The notes below the pieces were generated by a model. The model saw only the letters and a program-made list of their open reading frames with translations. It did not search any database and had not been told where the DNA came from. From positions 434,001-498,000 of the forward strand of contig NDFF03000057.1 in NCBI GenBank assembly GCA_002150815.3: a stretch of DNA of 64,000 bases. Reading direction: 5' to 3'. The stretch's first letter is position 1, and the number at the start of each line of letters is the position of its first letter. This DNA comes from Grammothele lineata. Lineage: Eukaryota; Basidiomycota; Agaricomycetes; Polyporales; Polyporaceae. The position numbers and the translations under genes were made by a program. Below are positions 47,034-57,846 of the stretch, piece after piece.

Positions 47034-48636
47034 ATGGTCAAGACGGATGATATAGGATCCAGGGATACTTCTATCCCGGACGTAAGCCCCAGTACCGCCA
47101 CTGTCTGACTACACGCCAGTTTCGCTCACGAAAGAATTCGTCCGCCTTCAGATAGTAATGCCTGTGCGGGACTTTGGTCCTCGGGGACCCTCTCGCGAGT
47201 ACCTCAACTCCTTCTGGGCTCGGTGCCGACCATGGCTTCGGGATCATGGCATTCACTTGTATGCTGTTCATCAGCCGGGACAAGGACGCATCGCAGAGTG
47301 GTGTGCACCACTCACCCAGCCTGCAGCCTCATTGCCGTTTGCTTTCTGCCACCCATCAGACTCAGCGGAATTAAAGCAGTTCTACACATCTGTACGTTTT
47401 TTCTGATATGTCTGACGACTTGTTTGAACCATCATGTTAGGAACGCCTTGCTCCTGCGCGAGATGAGATGGGTAGAGACATCATGCTTAAGCTTGTAGAT
47501 AAAGGGAGCGACGAGCATAGGATCTACGCTGATCTTCTCCACGCAACCTCATATACGGAGCACAAGACATTTCCAGGCGTCCTTCCGCCACTGGCGATAC
47601 TGGACACGCCGCATCAGTATGTCGTCGTAAGCATGCCGATGTGCGGACGTTCCATCTCTGCATCAATGGGCTCGCTTACTGAAGTTTGCTCAGGTGGGGC
47701 AATCCTATATCTCTTGAGAACATACAAACGCCGCGTGAATGCCTGACATTCATCGAATGCACGTTGCGAGTAAGCGTACTCTTGCTCATTTGATGTCTTG
47801 CAACACTCATATGTACCTCGCAGGGCCTCGCCTTCTTGCATAGTCGTCGAATTGTTCATCGTGTTAGTGCGATCTTGTTTCGTCACATACTAACGGAACT
47901 GATCTCAATGTGCCTTTCCAGGACATCTGCGAATTGAACATCGTCATCAATTACTATAGACTCGACCGTAAGTACCGTAACGGCCTCCAAGGGGATCTAC
48001 ACGTGCACCGTCGCAGCGAAGATGTCCTCTATGCACTCATGGATTTCAACCAATCTATACAACTACCCCCTGACGTCGGTCTGAAGACGTGCAAACGGCC
48101 ATACGAAGAATCTTTATATGGTTCACCGGTTTACAAACCAGACGACGTGGGCTGGGGAGCGGCTGTTTACTATCCGTTTGCCTGGGACGTTGCATTGTTG
48201 GGAAATATGTTCCGCTATCACTTTTCGGTATAGTTCACTACTGTTCCATTTTCGCATCTCCAAGATGCTGACGAGTCTTTCCCCCTTTCAGACTGTGGTC
48301 CCCCTTGTCCCTTCTCTAGCAGCTCTCTTCGACAGAATGACTACGCATGTTATTACCCGTAGGTTCACGGCGGAGGAAGCGTATAATTTCTTCCAAGAGA
48401 CGACATCTGGGGTCCCAGAGGAGGTCATGAAGACTCCTACTCCTCTAGAACTTGGTTTTGATGCCATGGTTGACAGTGGGGTGTATTGGTCGAAATTATC
48501 CTTGCAGGACCGAGCGGTCTGGGCATCTCACAGGACCCCGGGACCCACGTGGTGGTGGCATGTCGTTCACAGGGCTCTCAGCATCGAGCCCGTGTGGAAT
48601 TTGGTTGTGTTTGTACGCTGTATACTCCAAATCTGA
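47034..48636 (+). CDS. Divergent protein-kinase-like gene
   Basis: Fungal kinase-fold protein, about 400 aa. It starts MVKTDDIGSRDTSIPD and is joined to VMPVRDFGPRGPSREYL. An N-lobe-like segment, RDIMLKLVDKGSDEHRIY, has a possible ATP-binding Lys. A small exon (NIQTPRECLTFIECTLR) is followed by GLAFLHSRRIVHRDICELN, an HRDxxxxN catalytic loop joined across an intron. The DFG position reads LMDFNQSIQ, with Asp kept and Gly replaced by Asn. The C-lobe has PFAWDVALLGNMFRYHFS and ends with a Trp/His-rich stretch. It resembles the expanded, poorly characterised kinase-like proteins of Agaricomycetes. Retention of Lys, HRD and the Asp of DFG means activity is possible. Both ends are uncertain: another 3' exon may start near 48700. 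Confidence 0.6.
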
Positions 48637-49001
48637 ACCGCTATTCTTCTCCGATGACTCACGCGTAATCTCTTTGGGGAGTCTGGGAACTTCAGTACCC
48701 AGACCCTCGACCCAAAGGGGCAGGTTGCATCTGAGATCCGCCTTCTGAACCCTCTCCTAGGAATCCACTTCACCGGCGTGTTGATGCTGCCTACACGCGG
48801 GATTGGATCAGGATGTCAACCTCGTGTACAGGCGATCCGAGTCGATTGTGCTCACTAGCCCGGAATCACAAATATGTCCGAAGCCTAGCAGCTGCCCAGA
48901 AAAGCATATAAAGGATGTCGAGATGATGTTCCTTCTGAACCCTCAGACCAGGCCGTCTCTCCACCGGCCTCTCGTTTCCCATTCTCTACAATTGTGCTCA
49001 T
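48637..49001. other. Intergenic or unresolved 3' exons
   Basis: 365 bases. A GT at 48613 and an AG near 48696 could extend the kinase-like gene by an exon beginning YPDPRPKGQVASEIRLL. The case is weak and is left out of the CDS. Confidence 0.35.
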
Positions 49002-50171
49002 ATGGACTCGACTCGCAACCAACCTTCTCGACAGGGTTCGGCACCGCGTCCCCAATCGCAGCTGTCCATTCGCCACCTTGGTGGCGGCGGACCAGCTGGG
49101 AGGGTGGCCGCATCGTCTAGCACACCCTCCGTCCCTAGAAGTCAAGCTACACGGTCTGCGCAGACAGTAGGTAACACTAGTGCTACTCAAGGAAAGCCCC
49201 AACCCGTGAAGCTCCACGACAGAATCAGTTATCCCGTAAGCACGCCTACCTCGTTCTGATTACCGTTTGCAGCATGGGGTCTGACATCGTATGCCCGTGT
49301 GTCCGCCACAAGCCGGGGACCCTGGTCGCCTTAGCGAGAAACTCTCCCGTACCGGGATTTAGTGAAGGAGATATCGTCAGAATTATCTCTCACAGCACCT
49401 TGCGGAGCAGTGAAACGAAGGTTCGTCTCACCTTTTTTCGACTACAAGACAGTTTTCTGATTAGCGGTACAATGTTTTCAGAGGCCGGGTCAACCTACGG
49501 AGTTTCCTGACGCGGCGGATATAAACAGCGAATATAGATTCGAGAAGCGGATCTTTCAGCCGTATACCAAGGTCATGCGGAGCGCTAGTGAGGGAACGGA
49601 TACGGTAGAACATGATCACCTTTCCATGACTCCTATCCCACGTGGAGGGAGTCCGGACATTTCTGAAACGCAATATGCAGTGGGCGACCTGGTGAGAATC
49701 GTCTCGGTGTACTATCACCAGAGCGGCTGGCACTGTGCCACCATGCTAAACATCTTCTGTCAGGTGTATACACTCAACCCGGTGTCTTTCACGGCCATCA
49801 CGGAGGGGAGCGAACATACCAAAGATGCGTATAGGACCGAAGTACGACCCAACACTCGTTGCAGGATTACAAACCACACTGGTCTGAAGGTGCGTAGCCA
49901 CCCTCGCATGGAGCATTTACCCTGACCTATCTCTGACCTGTTGGCGCCTCCACAGGGTACCCATGGGGCGCGCGCGTACGGAAACGTTACGAACCCGAAC
50001 CTCCGAAAGCGTTTTCGATACACCCTGGAAGTACAGGTTGAGATGGAACGAGAGACGTACGTGACGTGCAGCTACTACCTGGACTCTCTCAACTTCCGCC
50101 CTCTCACCGACGCCGAGAGGCGCCGCTACCTGAGTATGAAGCCACGTGCGCCCAAAGTGGTCCCTTACTAG
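49002..50171 (+). CDS. Unknown protein (GDxVRI repeats)
   Basis: Begins MDSTRNQPSRQGSAPRPQSQ, a Ser/Gln/Gly-rich disordered start. An intron joins ISYP to PGTLVALARNSPVPGFSEGD, then IVRIISHSTLRSSETK. Later exons read AVGDLVRIVSVYYHQSGWH, RTEVRPNTRCRITNHTGLK and the end FRYTLEVQVEMERETYVTCS, then YLDSLNFRPLTDAERRRYLS. The two GDxVRIxS segments look like duplicated SH3-like/beta-barrel cores. No family is recognised and no signal peptide or membrane segment is seen. It follows the kinase-like gene in the same direction. Exon joins at 49.24-49.31 and 49.43-49.49 kb are tentative; the first acceptor was chosen to avoid an in-frame stop. Confidence 0.5.
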
Positions 50172-51323
50172 TGTGCAAAAGTCAGTGCAAAAGTCAATAG
50201 CTTGTAGCATGGTTCAAGTATCCTGGTGACTCAGAAATAGTCTAGCGAATGACTGTCTCAGTCTGTCTGTATGTGGTGGCGAATCGATCCGTGACGTACC
50301 GAACATGTCCAATGGAATTGTCTCGAACATGTGTACTACCACCGGAGCGGCGTGATCTAAGTGTACATGCATAACTCCTCAACTATCAAACCACCAGAAA
50401 GCGTTCAAGTTGTCACTCAAGGGAACTGGAAGTTCCGGTGTTTCGGGTTTATGGAGACCATACATGATGCACACCATTTACTGGGATGTCAACGAATGGC
50501 TGTGACGAAGCGGGAAGAGAGAACGGGAGCGAAAGAGCGAGCGAGAGGCCTCAACGAGAGGCGGGTAGTAAGAGGCTTTATTAGACATCTCGGAAGACCG
50601 TTGATAGTCAGGGTTAAGACTAGCGGCCAACGTAGTTCAAAAGACGAACAGTCCAGTCAGCCTCAGAGGTAAGGTGAGGTACCGTCCTAAGCGCGTGGAA
50701 GTAGGTCTACGTTCAACGCGGGTTGCAGGACTCGAGCTACTCCCAGTTTGAAGAAGGGAGGAACGGCACAGCGTTACAATGTCTTTCCCGAGATCGCCGG
50801 GCTGTACGGTACTGAAGGAGGTGCGAGTGATTATGTTTGAGGGGAGATGGTGGCGAGATGATCTTGACTCTTAGGTACGTCTCGCGGCTAGGAAATCTTT
50901 CCGTCTCGCATTGCGGTCCAGTTTGAGTCTTTCTCAGCCTTGAACAGGAAACCTTAGTCACACACTCAATCGATATATACAGATGATGAAAGCTCACTTG
51001 GCACGGGAAGGGGACGTAGACGTCTCAAAAAGCACGATTCAGAGCGTAATTGTGTAACAACACGGTTAGTTGACGATGATGGTACATGATTCCGGATTGG
51101 CTGATACACGACACCCAGGAGGCGAAAGTAAGAAAACAAGAGATTAGACAAGGATTGTGTGACGTAACGATGCGGGATACATCGCCGTGTGGGACAAGAG
51201 AACAAGGAGGATGAGAGCGAGCCGTGGGCAACTCCCGTCGAGCCCTAGAGAGAGCACAACGAGAGCAGAGACGGGATTAACAGATGAGTAGCGTTCCAAA
51301 ACGAGACAAAAAGACCAGGTCGA
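50172..51323. other. Intergenic between convergent genes, 1.15 kb
   Basis: No supported gene. Purine-rich stretches lie near 50510-50560 and 51230-51310. Confidence 0.4.
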
Positions 51324-51953
51324 TCATAGGCGGGTGATGGCCTTTGCATCCATGGGCATTCCTATTCCGCGGCCGAAATGTATGAGAAATACGAGAGTTA
51401 AGGAAAAGACCATGACATACCTGAAGGGTCAATACCGTTGGCAGCAAGGATCTGGTTGTGCCGGATCAACCGAGCCTGGTCGAAGCTGGAGACGCCACAG
51501 CAGTCAGCACCAAGCCTTCTTGAGCCATTCAAACCACCCTCTCCGGCACACTCGGTACTAGAGAGAAGGAAAGAACAAGACACAAGGGCTACTCACTTTA
51601 CCCGCTCCCGGCGCATGATGTCCAGCACCTCCTGAGTGCCGCGCTCGTCGAGACCAGCCCTAGAGTCACCATCCCGGATGTTCGCCTCGATATCGAAAGT
51701 CGAGGAGGAGAGGCCAGCGTTGGCCTGCTCCGCGAACGTCGACAAGGGCTGGTAGTGCCCAAGTCGCGGGAACAGCGACCGCATAGGGTTGATGAGCGCA
51801 GCTCGGTACCGGAACGTCACTGGGGAGAAGGAGGTGTCAGCCGAGCGTGGGGACGAGGAAGGGAGTGGGCGGGAGTGTCGGGGGAGGGAGCGAGGGATAC
51901 GCACACATTACCAGTAATGTCGAGAGGGCGAACACGGACAACCAGAAGTACAT
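51324..51953 (-). CDS. DUF2015-family small membrane-anchored protein
   Basis: About 125 aa in four exons. An N-terminal membrane anchor (MYFWLSVFALSTLLVM) is followed by an intron, then LTFRYRAALINPMRSLFPRL. The family core is LSSSTFDIEANIRDGDSRAG, then LDERGTQEVLDIMRRERV, which matches the DxxANIxxGDxRAGLDE layout of fungal DUF2015. An intron leads to FDQARLIRHNQILAANGIDP, and a last exon to GMPMDAKAITRL. The function of the family is not established. It is divergent from EMC5 across 235 bases. Confidence 0.78.
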
Positions 51954-52188
51954 CGCGTCTGGGGGGATTTATCGCTTGCGGCAGTTGCGGGGGGCGCGTT
52001 GGAGACGGGCGCCCCCCATTGGCCCAGCCCATCATATACTCCCCCGCACGTGCTCTGCCTCCGCGCCCATGCGTCTCGGTCCCTGCTCTCCGCGCTCCTC
52101 GGCTGTCCGTCCAGGCCCGCGTCATTTCCGCACTCCCGACCCCCTCCTCCTCCCGCTCTCTTCTCCCGCACGGCCGACGCACCGAATC

Positions 52189-52775
52189 ATGCTCGGCGGA
52201 CTCATGCTCCTTGTCGCGACGATCGCGCTCCTTCACGGTCAGCACCCCTAGTCCCCGATTCAGTATTTCCGCCCGGGGAGCTGACGCTGCTTGGCTGTTC
52301 GCAGCGGCGTACTCGACGTACGAACGTGAGTTCCTGCCTCCTCCGCGCGGCTTTCGACTCAAGCTGATCGCGGGTATTCTTCGAATGTACAGACCTCTCC
52401 CACTTGAAGGCCCTGGGGCGGCCGGAGGGGTCTCTGCCGAACGATGTAAGTGCGCGCGACACAACGCGTGTGCTATTACTGTGTGCGCGTCCTGTCGTGC
52501 TGACTGTGCCCTAGATCGTATTCGAGGCGGTGGCCGCGCTCGTCTTGGCCATCGTCGGCGCGACTGTCCGCAGCCCGGCCCTCCGCGAGGTGACGTGGAG
52601 GAGCGAGATGAAACGCCGGTACGCATCTGTTCAGCTGTTTTTGGCTCGTATCATTCGGACCGACCGTCTGTTCGTTCTATTTAGAGCCGCAGAGGAGGAG
52701 GAAGACCCGCGAATGTCGTTTGCTGCGTTCGCGCAGCGTGCAGGCATCGTACCAAAAGCTCCTGCGTCGTCGTGA
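52189..52775 (+). CDS. EMC5: ER membrane protein complex subunit 5 (EMC5/MMGT family)
   Basis: Two-helix subunit of the ER membrane insertase EMC, also annotated as a membrane magnesium transporter. About 110 aa in five short exons. MLGGLMLLVATIALLH (TM1) runs through an intron into AAYSTYE, then HLSHLKALGRPEGSLPND, the conserved loop. IVFEAVAALVLAIVGATV (TM2) follows, then RSPALREVTWRSEMKRR and an acidic tail EEEEDPRMSFAAFAQRAG. Length, the two helices and the HAAYSxYEHLSxLK block fit the family. Frames through this region look broken until the introns are removed. Confidence 0.88.
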
Positions 52776-53100
52776 TCTCGCGTTCTGTGCTGTATGTTAC
52801 ATCCTGGACCTCTGCTGTTTTCTCGTAATGCATTCGCTCTCGACAACTCACCATCAAGCTACTTGCGCCATTGGACCCAATATAGCCCAAGCTATTTGTG
52901 CCTTCTGGACTCGGTTCTGGGCCATTCAAAGTGGGGACTTTCACGTCTATGAACCGGGTAGCGTGGTATGCCTCGTGTTCCATATGATCGTTCCTATTCC
53001 AGTGAATCCATACGAGCTCATCCGACTATTCTACCGTCTCCTTCCTCCCTCACTTCTAGCTGACGTGCTCTGTGCAACCCATGCATCAATCTCACGACCG
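52776..53100. other. Intergenic between convergent genes
   Basis: 325 bases of 3' flank between EMC5 (+) and the F-box gene (-). Nothing else was seen. Confidence 0.5.
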
Positions 53101-54825
53101 TCATGCATACGACCGGACCCTCGAGAACCAGAACGGCCGCTCGTTCTTCAGCGCGAGCGGTGTCGCCTCGCCGCTCCCAAGGTGCACGGAGTCGTATGTG
53201 CGCATATCGAGGCGGTTCCAACGGCCGAGCGGGCGGGAGCGCAGGTCGAGGATCATCTGGAACGAGTACCGCATGCCTTCGGACCCGGGGTCGAGCAGGT
53301 CGTCGATATGCAGCTCGGTGCCGTCTAGGTACCACGTGCCGACGAGGAAGCCCTGCGAAGCCTTCAGTCTAACTGCTACGCTTTCAAAATCACACGCGAG
53401 ACATACCTTGGTGCGAAGAGAAGGCTTGAGAAGAGGGATAACGTGCGAGGGAGGCTGCTCTTCGTTGGTAAGAAGAGATAGGACCTGTCCATCTGGGTAG
53501 AAACGCCTTAGAACGCTACGTCAGAATGTGCGCTGCGTGCTCCTTCGGATCTTGGCTCACAAGTATCGGTAGTACGTGATGAGGTGGCTATACTATGACA
53601 GTCATATCAAAGTGAGCTCATGTTACAACCTACTTATATTGAGGACATGCTGTACGCACGTTCACCCAGACATTTTCTCCGACGCCGTTACGACTGTGGT
53701 GCGCAACGATCGCAGTCCTCAATGTAAACGAATTGCATTGATGACCGGAGTACGTACATGTAATGACAGACAGCGATGTAGACCCCATCGAAGCGAACGC
53801 GCGGATGCTCAATGTAAACCCGTCGATAGTCCGTCATGTACTTCGTAACGATAGCATCGAGCTCTTCGTCGTCTGGGATCTGGGGCGGCCGGTATATTGT
53901 CTTGACCATCGGCCTTTAAAAGCAGCGTAGTTAGAACGGTACTCCTAAGAGCAAACAAATATACTTACCTCCATATAGAAGTGTCAAGCGTAATCAGCCT
54001 TCCTTTGCGGTTCACTCTCGCGAACCGCTCTAGTGTTGTATGGTCGAGCAGCCGCAGCACAATCACGAGTAGCTCGTCCGGCAACTTGTTCAGCGGGACG
54101 CCCTCCTGCTCCTCCTCGGGTTCAAATGAGAGATCCGAGGGCCACGATGCGACCAGGCTCGCCAGCGTGCCCGTGACAAAGCCCTCGCCCCGCGCGTGCG
54201 CCACGGGCACGCCGCCACCACGGATATCCAGGCCGTGCAAGTCGTGCATCACCCCATCTATTACGCCACCGTGGCCCGACGACGCCGACGCGGACTTCTT
54301 GTGCGCCTTCCCCGCGTCCTTCAAGTTGTCGGGCGCGCTCCCGGCGGCGCCGCGCTGGAGCTCGTCCTCGAGGAGGTGGAACGCGCGGTCGACGTTCGGG
54401 TCCATGCGGAACGCGGTGCGGTACAGCCGGAGCGCGTCGTCGAGCTCGCTCCGCTGCTCGTGCTGCACCGCGCGCCGGTAGACGTCGACTGCGCGCTGGA
54501 GGGACGGCCCGAGCTGTGCGGCGACGGTCCCTGGGGCGCCCGCGGGATGTGCGCGCGGATGCGAGTGAGGGTGCGGGTGTCTGGGTCGCGTGGGGGACGA
54601 TGGGGCTACGGGGTGAGCACTTCCGGGCTTGGTAGAGAGGCTTTGTGCGTCCTGAGCATTAGGCTCTGGGTGCGCCGATCCTGAAGCTTGGCCGCCGGAC
54701 GAGGGCGAGGGGTCGGAAGGCTGGTGCTGGGCCTTCTTCTTGCTCCGGACCTCCTCGAGCCATTGCTGCCTAAAGCGAGCGAGCTCCTCAGAGTCTGCTT
54801 CAGTGCCAGCCTTAGAGCCTTGCAT
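53101..54825 (-). CDS. FBXO9/Pof7-like F-box protein
   Basis: Substrate receptor for an SCF ubiquitin ligase, of the FBXO9 (yeast Hrt3, fission yeast Pof7) type. About 500 aa. The N-terminus is charged, then Pro/Ser/His-rich. A TPR-like pair follows (LQRAVDVYRRAVQHEQRSEL, DDALRLYRTAFRMDPNVDRA). The F-box is VPLNKLPDELLVIVLRLLDH. After an intron comes the FBXO9 C-terminal domain: VKTIYRPPQIPDDEELDAIV, YRRVYIEHPRVRFDGVYIAV, NVWVNV, ELHIDDLLDPGSEGMRYSFQ, LDLRSRPLGRWNRLDM and the end FWFSRVRSYA. The layout is that of a complete family member. Confidence 0.87.
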
Positions 54826-55212
54826 ACCGCGCAGGGCTCTGCGGACGTTCGCTACCTAGCTAGATGGTGGGGCGTAAGTAAGGGGTGCGGGGTGTGTAAG
54901 CGCGTGCGATGAATCATGTGTAGCTTGCCGGCCCCGAATCATGTAGTTAGTCGTGGTAAGGCGTGCCTTAAGACGTTTATTGACCGCATAGAAACGGGTT
55001 ATAGTAGAGATAAGGTAGGGGTTAGCAACTTCTTATCATCTGATGTAACAGCGGCGTAATACGTGGTCAGTTACCAGATCCGTGACCTCTTCGTCTCTTC
55101 GTCCACGACCAATCTCGCTCGACTCCCACCTTGCCTCTCCCTCCCTCGCTTCAGCACAGCTAGCTGTTCTTTGCAGCGCACCCGCGCCTTCTCTAGTTCT
55201 CGTGTGCACACT
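54826..55212. promoter_or_regulatory. Divergent promoter: F-box gene and ER DnaJ gene
   Basis: 387 bases between divergent start codons. No clear TATA box or repeated motif was noticed. Confidence 0.45.
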
Positions 55213-56797
55213 ATGGAGAGCAATAAGGACGAAGCCCTGAAGTGCCTCTCGATAGCGCAGAAGCACCGCAACGCGGCAAACTACCCCTCCGCGCGCCGCT
55301 TCTGCCAAAAGTCCATCAACCTCTTCTCCACCGCAGAGGCCATCAAGCTCCTCGAGATCATCGAGGCCGAGGCTGAGGCCGAGTCGTCCGCCGCCGGGGG
55401 CTCCTCGTCGTCTGCGTCGGGCGCGGGAGGGGCGGGCGCTAGCTCGACCGCCGCCGAGGCGCACCCGTCCGCGGCGGGCGCGCGGCACAGGCACGCGGAG
55501 AAGAAAGAGACGGGGAACGGGGAGGCGAGGGCGGGCGGGGAGCACGGGGCGCCGAAGAAGAGCTACACGCCGGAAAACTTGGCGGTGGTGAAGCGTGTGC
55601 GGGAGTGCGGGGTGACGGAGTACTACGAGATCCTGTCGCTCAAGCGGGACTGCGACGAGGCGGAGGTGAAGAAGGCGTATCGCAAGGTGCGTGGGCGACG
55701 TTGCTGAGCGACGGCTGTGGTCGTGGGTGTTCACTGGGGAATTTGGGCGGTCGTGTGTAGCTTGCGCTTGCGCTGCATCCCGACAAGAATGGTGCGCCTG
55801 GGGCGGACGAGGCATTTAAGAGTAAGCCACGATCACCATTCATTTACGAGGTGGACCCCATGCTAAGCGGTATATTTTCTCAGTGGTCTCGAAAGCGTTC
55901 CAGGTCCTTTCAGGTAAGCTACATCGCTAGGATCTGCGCTCTTCCTGATCCTAAACACATCCTCTTTTAGACCCGCAAAAACGAGCTGCATACGACCAGC
56001 ATGGCTCAGATCCCGAGTCGCGCTTCAGTGGCATGTCCTCGTCGTCTGGCCCATCACCAGGATTCGCCCGCGCGGGAGGATTCAGGTCGGAAGGTTTCGA
56101 TGGCGAGATCAGTCCGGAAGACTTGTTCAATATGTTCTTCGGTGGTGGTGTGCCCATGAACGGTGGCTCGTTTGGTGGCGGATTTGGTGGGCCCGGAGGT
56201 GAGTTTCATCCTGAGCATGTTCGTCACTAGCTATTGACAGCTATGTTTGCCCCAGTCTTTACTGCATCTTTCGGCCCAGGTGGCTTCCGGACAGCGCGCA
56301 TGGGCGGGCAGAACAGGCGGCAAGAGCAGCCGGCCGCAGAGCCGCGATCCATGTGGATGCAGCTTCTCCCCCTCTTCGTCCTCTTCGCCTTCTCCCTCCT
56401 CAATGCGCTTCCGAGCCTGTTCTCAACGGCGCCCACCCCAGATCCGCGTTTCTCGTTCAGCCCGTCGGCGCGCTACAACTTGGAGCGTACAACGCCCGGT
56501 CTGAATGTGAAGTACCACGTCAACTCAGCCGAGTTCTCCGGACATCCTATATCTGCAGAGCTTGCACGCAACGACAACAACATGCCACAGTTACGAAAGT
56601 TCGAAAACAACGTAGAACGTGCGTACACGCAAGACCTCTACGCACAATGCCAGCGAGGCCTAGACCGTAAACAGCGCCGGAAAGACCAAGAGGTTGGGAT
56701 ATTCGGCATTGGGACGGACTGGGACAAGGTGAGGAAGATCGACGAGGAGCCCATAGAGAGCTGCGACAAGCTTCGGCAAATGGGACTGTTGAAGTAG
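55213..56797 (+). CDS. ER membrane DnaJ protein (DNAJB12/HLJ1-like, DUF1977)
   Basis: Tail-side ER J-protein that recruits Hsp70 to the cytosolic face of the ER for degradation of membrane proteins. About 460 aa in five exons. The N-terminus (MESNKDEALKCLSIAQKHRN) is the DNAJB12-type helix. An Ala/Gly/Ser linker follows. The J domain is YYEILSLKRDCDEAEVKKAY, joined across an intron to LALALHPDKN (HPD present), ending in AAYDQHGSDPES. A Gly/Phe-rich region (DLFNMFFGGGVPMNGGSFGG) follows, then the membrane segment LLPLFVLFAFSLLNALPSLF and the DUF1977 tail (YNLERTTPGLNVKYHVN, VERAYTQDLYAQCQRGLDRK, ESCDKLRQMGLLK). It appears complete. Confidence 0.92.
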
Positions 56798-57111
56798 TCG
56801 CGTACTGCCGTCTTACGCTTACGCTCTCCGCTGCACCCGATTGGTTGTATACGATAGCTCGGACCGGGAATCCTCATGGGACGCCATCTAATCATGTATT
56901 TATGCCCTCCATATGTTTGCTTCCGTTGGCTCTACAACGACAAGAGTTGGGTGATGGCGCGCGCCAGACACGCGTCTGGAAACGCGCCGAGTCCGGCCCA
57001 GACTCGGGTCGCGCCTCGCGCAAGGCGGGAGGGATAGGGATGTTCGTTGCTGCGATAGGTAGGGCAGAGAAAACAATGCGATTTGGAGACTGCTACAGGC
57101 TTATCCCAAGT
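56798..57111. other. Intergenic between convergent genes
   Basis: 314 bases of 3' flank between the DnaJ gene (+) and COX subunit VIIa (-). One ACGCGT occurs near 56970 but in a 3' region, so no regulatory meaning is claimed. Confidence 0.45.
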
Positions 57112-57462
57112 TTACTCCTGGCTCTGCTTGGCCCGCTCGAGCCTGAGGTAGAACTCCTCCTGGCGCTGGACTGGAACATAGCAAACGCGAGTCAGTGGCC
57201 GTCCCGCAACTTGGAAAGAACGAGGGGGCGTGCGGCGTGACCCAAGCGCAAGGCCGACGATCCGCGACGTCGATTGAACACTTACCGCGCGGGAGGTGGA
57301 CACCGTACCTGAAGAAAGAGAAGTGAGTATGCAGGGCGCGCGTAGACAACGAGGCATTTGCGCTGACCAGAAAGCGTAGCCCGCGCTGGTACCGAGGCCG
57401 AGGGCGGTGGTGAGGTCGAGCCAGAAGCGCTTCCTGAGCTTTCCGGTGATGGGGGCAATCAT
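57112..57462 (-). CDS. COX9: Cytochrome c oxidase subunit VIIa
   Basis: Nuclear-encoded small subunit of mitochondrial complex IV. About 60 aa in three exons: MIAPITGKLRKRFWLDLTTA and LGLGTSAGYAF, then the tiny middle exon WYGVHLPR, then VQRQEEFYLRLERAKQSQE. The start MIAPITG, the single membrane helix and the charged end match yeast Cox9. The ATG at 57460-57462 was chosen because family members begin at this point; the longer open frame upstream is promoter. Confidence 0.87.
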   Translation of the reverse strand: MIAPITGKLRKRFWLDLTTALGLGTSAGYAFWSAQMPRCLRAPCILTSLSSGTVSTSRAVSVQSTSRIVGLALGSRRTPPRSFQVAGRPLTRVCYVPVQRQEEFYLRLERAKQSQE

Positions 57463-57846
57463 GGCGGGAGGACGTGCGGCGGAGGGACGAACGACGACGG
57501 GACGAGGGCGAAGTCGGGATGAAGGAGCGGGAAATGGAAAGGCGCTGAGCGAGGTCGGGCAGTGGCCACGGGCCAAACAGGCGTCAACAGCCGACCGCAC
57601 AGGCAAGTGGGACTGGGCGGGCGACGGCTGAGCCTCGCTCACTCGCTCACCCACTCTCTTGATCCACCCCGCCACGGTACGCTTCCCCGGCCAGCGTCGC
57701 TCCCAGTCTAGCCCCAGGCCGTCCATCTATCGTACCCAGCCGCGCTTCCCCCGCCCCCATCCCCTCTCGCTCGCCCGCTGACCGCCAAGCACCCCCGTCC
57801 TTCCCCGCACGACCATCCCGCTCCTCCGTTCTCCCAGCACTCGATC
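57463..57846. promoter_or_regulatory. Divergent promoter: COX9 and PP2A B subunit
   Basis: 384 bases between divergent start codons. The right 150 bases are C-rich leader of the PP2A gene. Confidence 0.5.

Noticed and set aside
51755..52684. Long open frames on both strands over the DUF2015-EMC5 region (309 and 269 codons).
   Set aside because: They cross the divergent promoter and EMC5 introns. The spliced EMC5 and DUF2015 models explain the region better.
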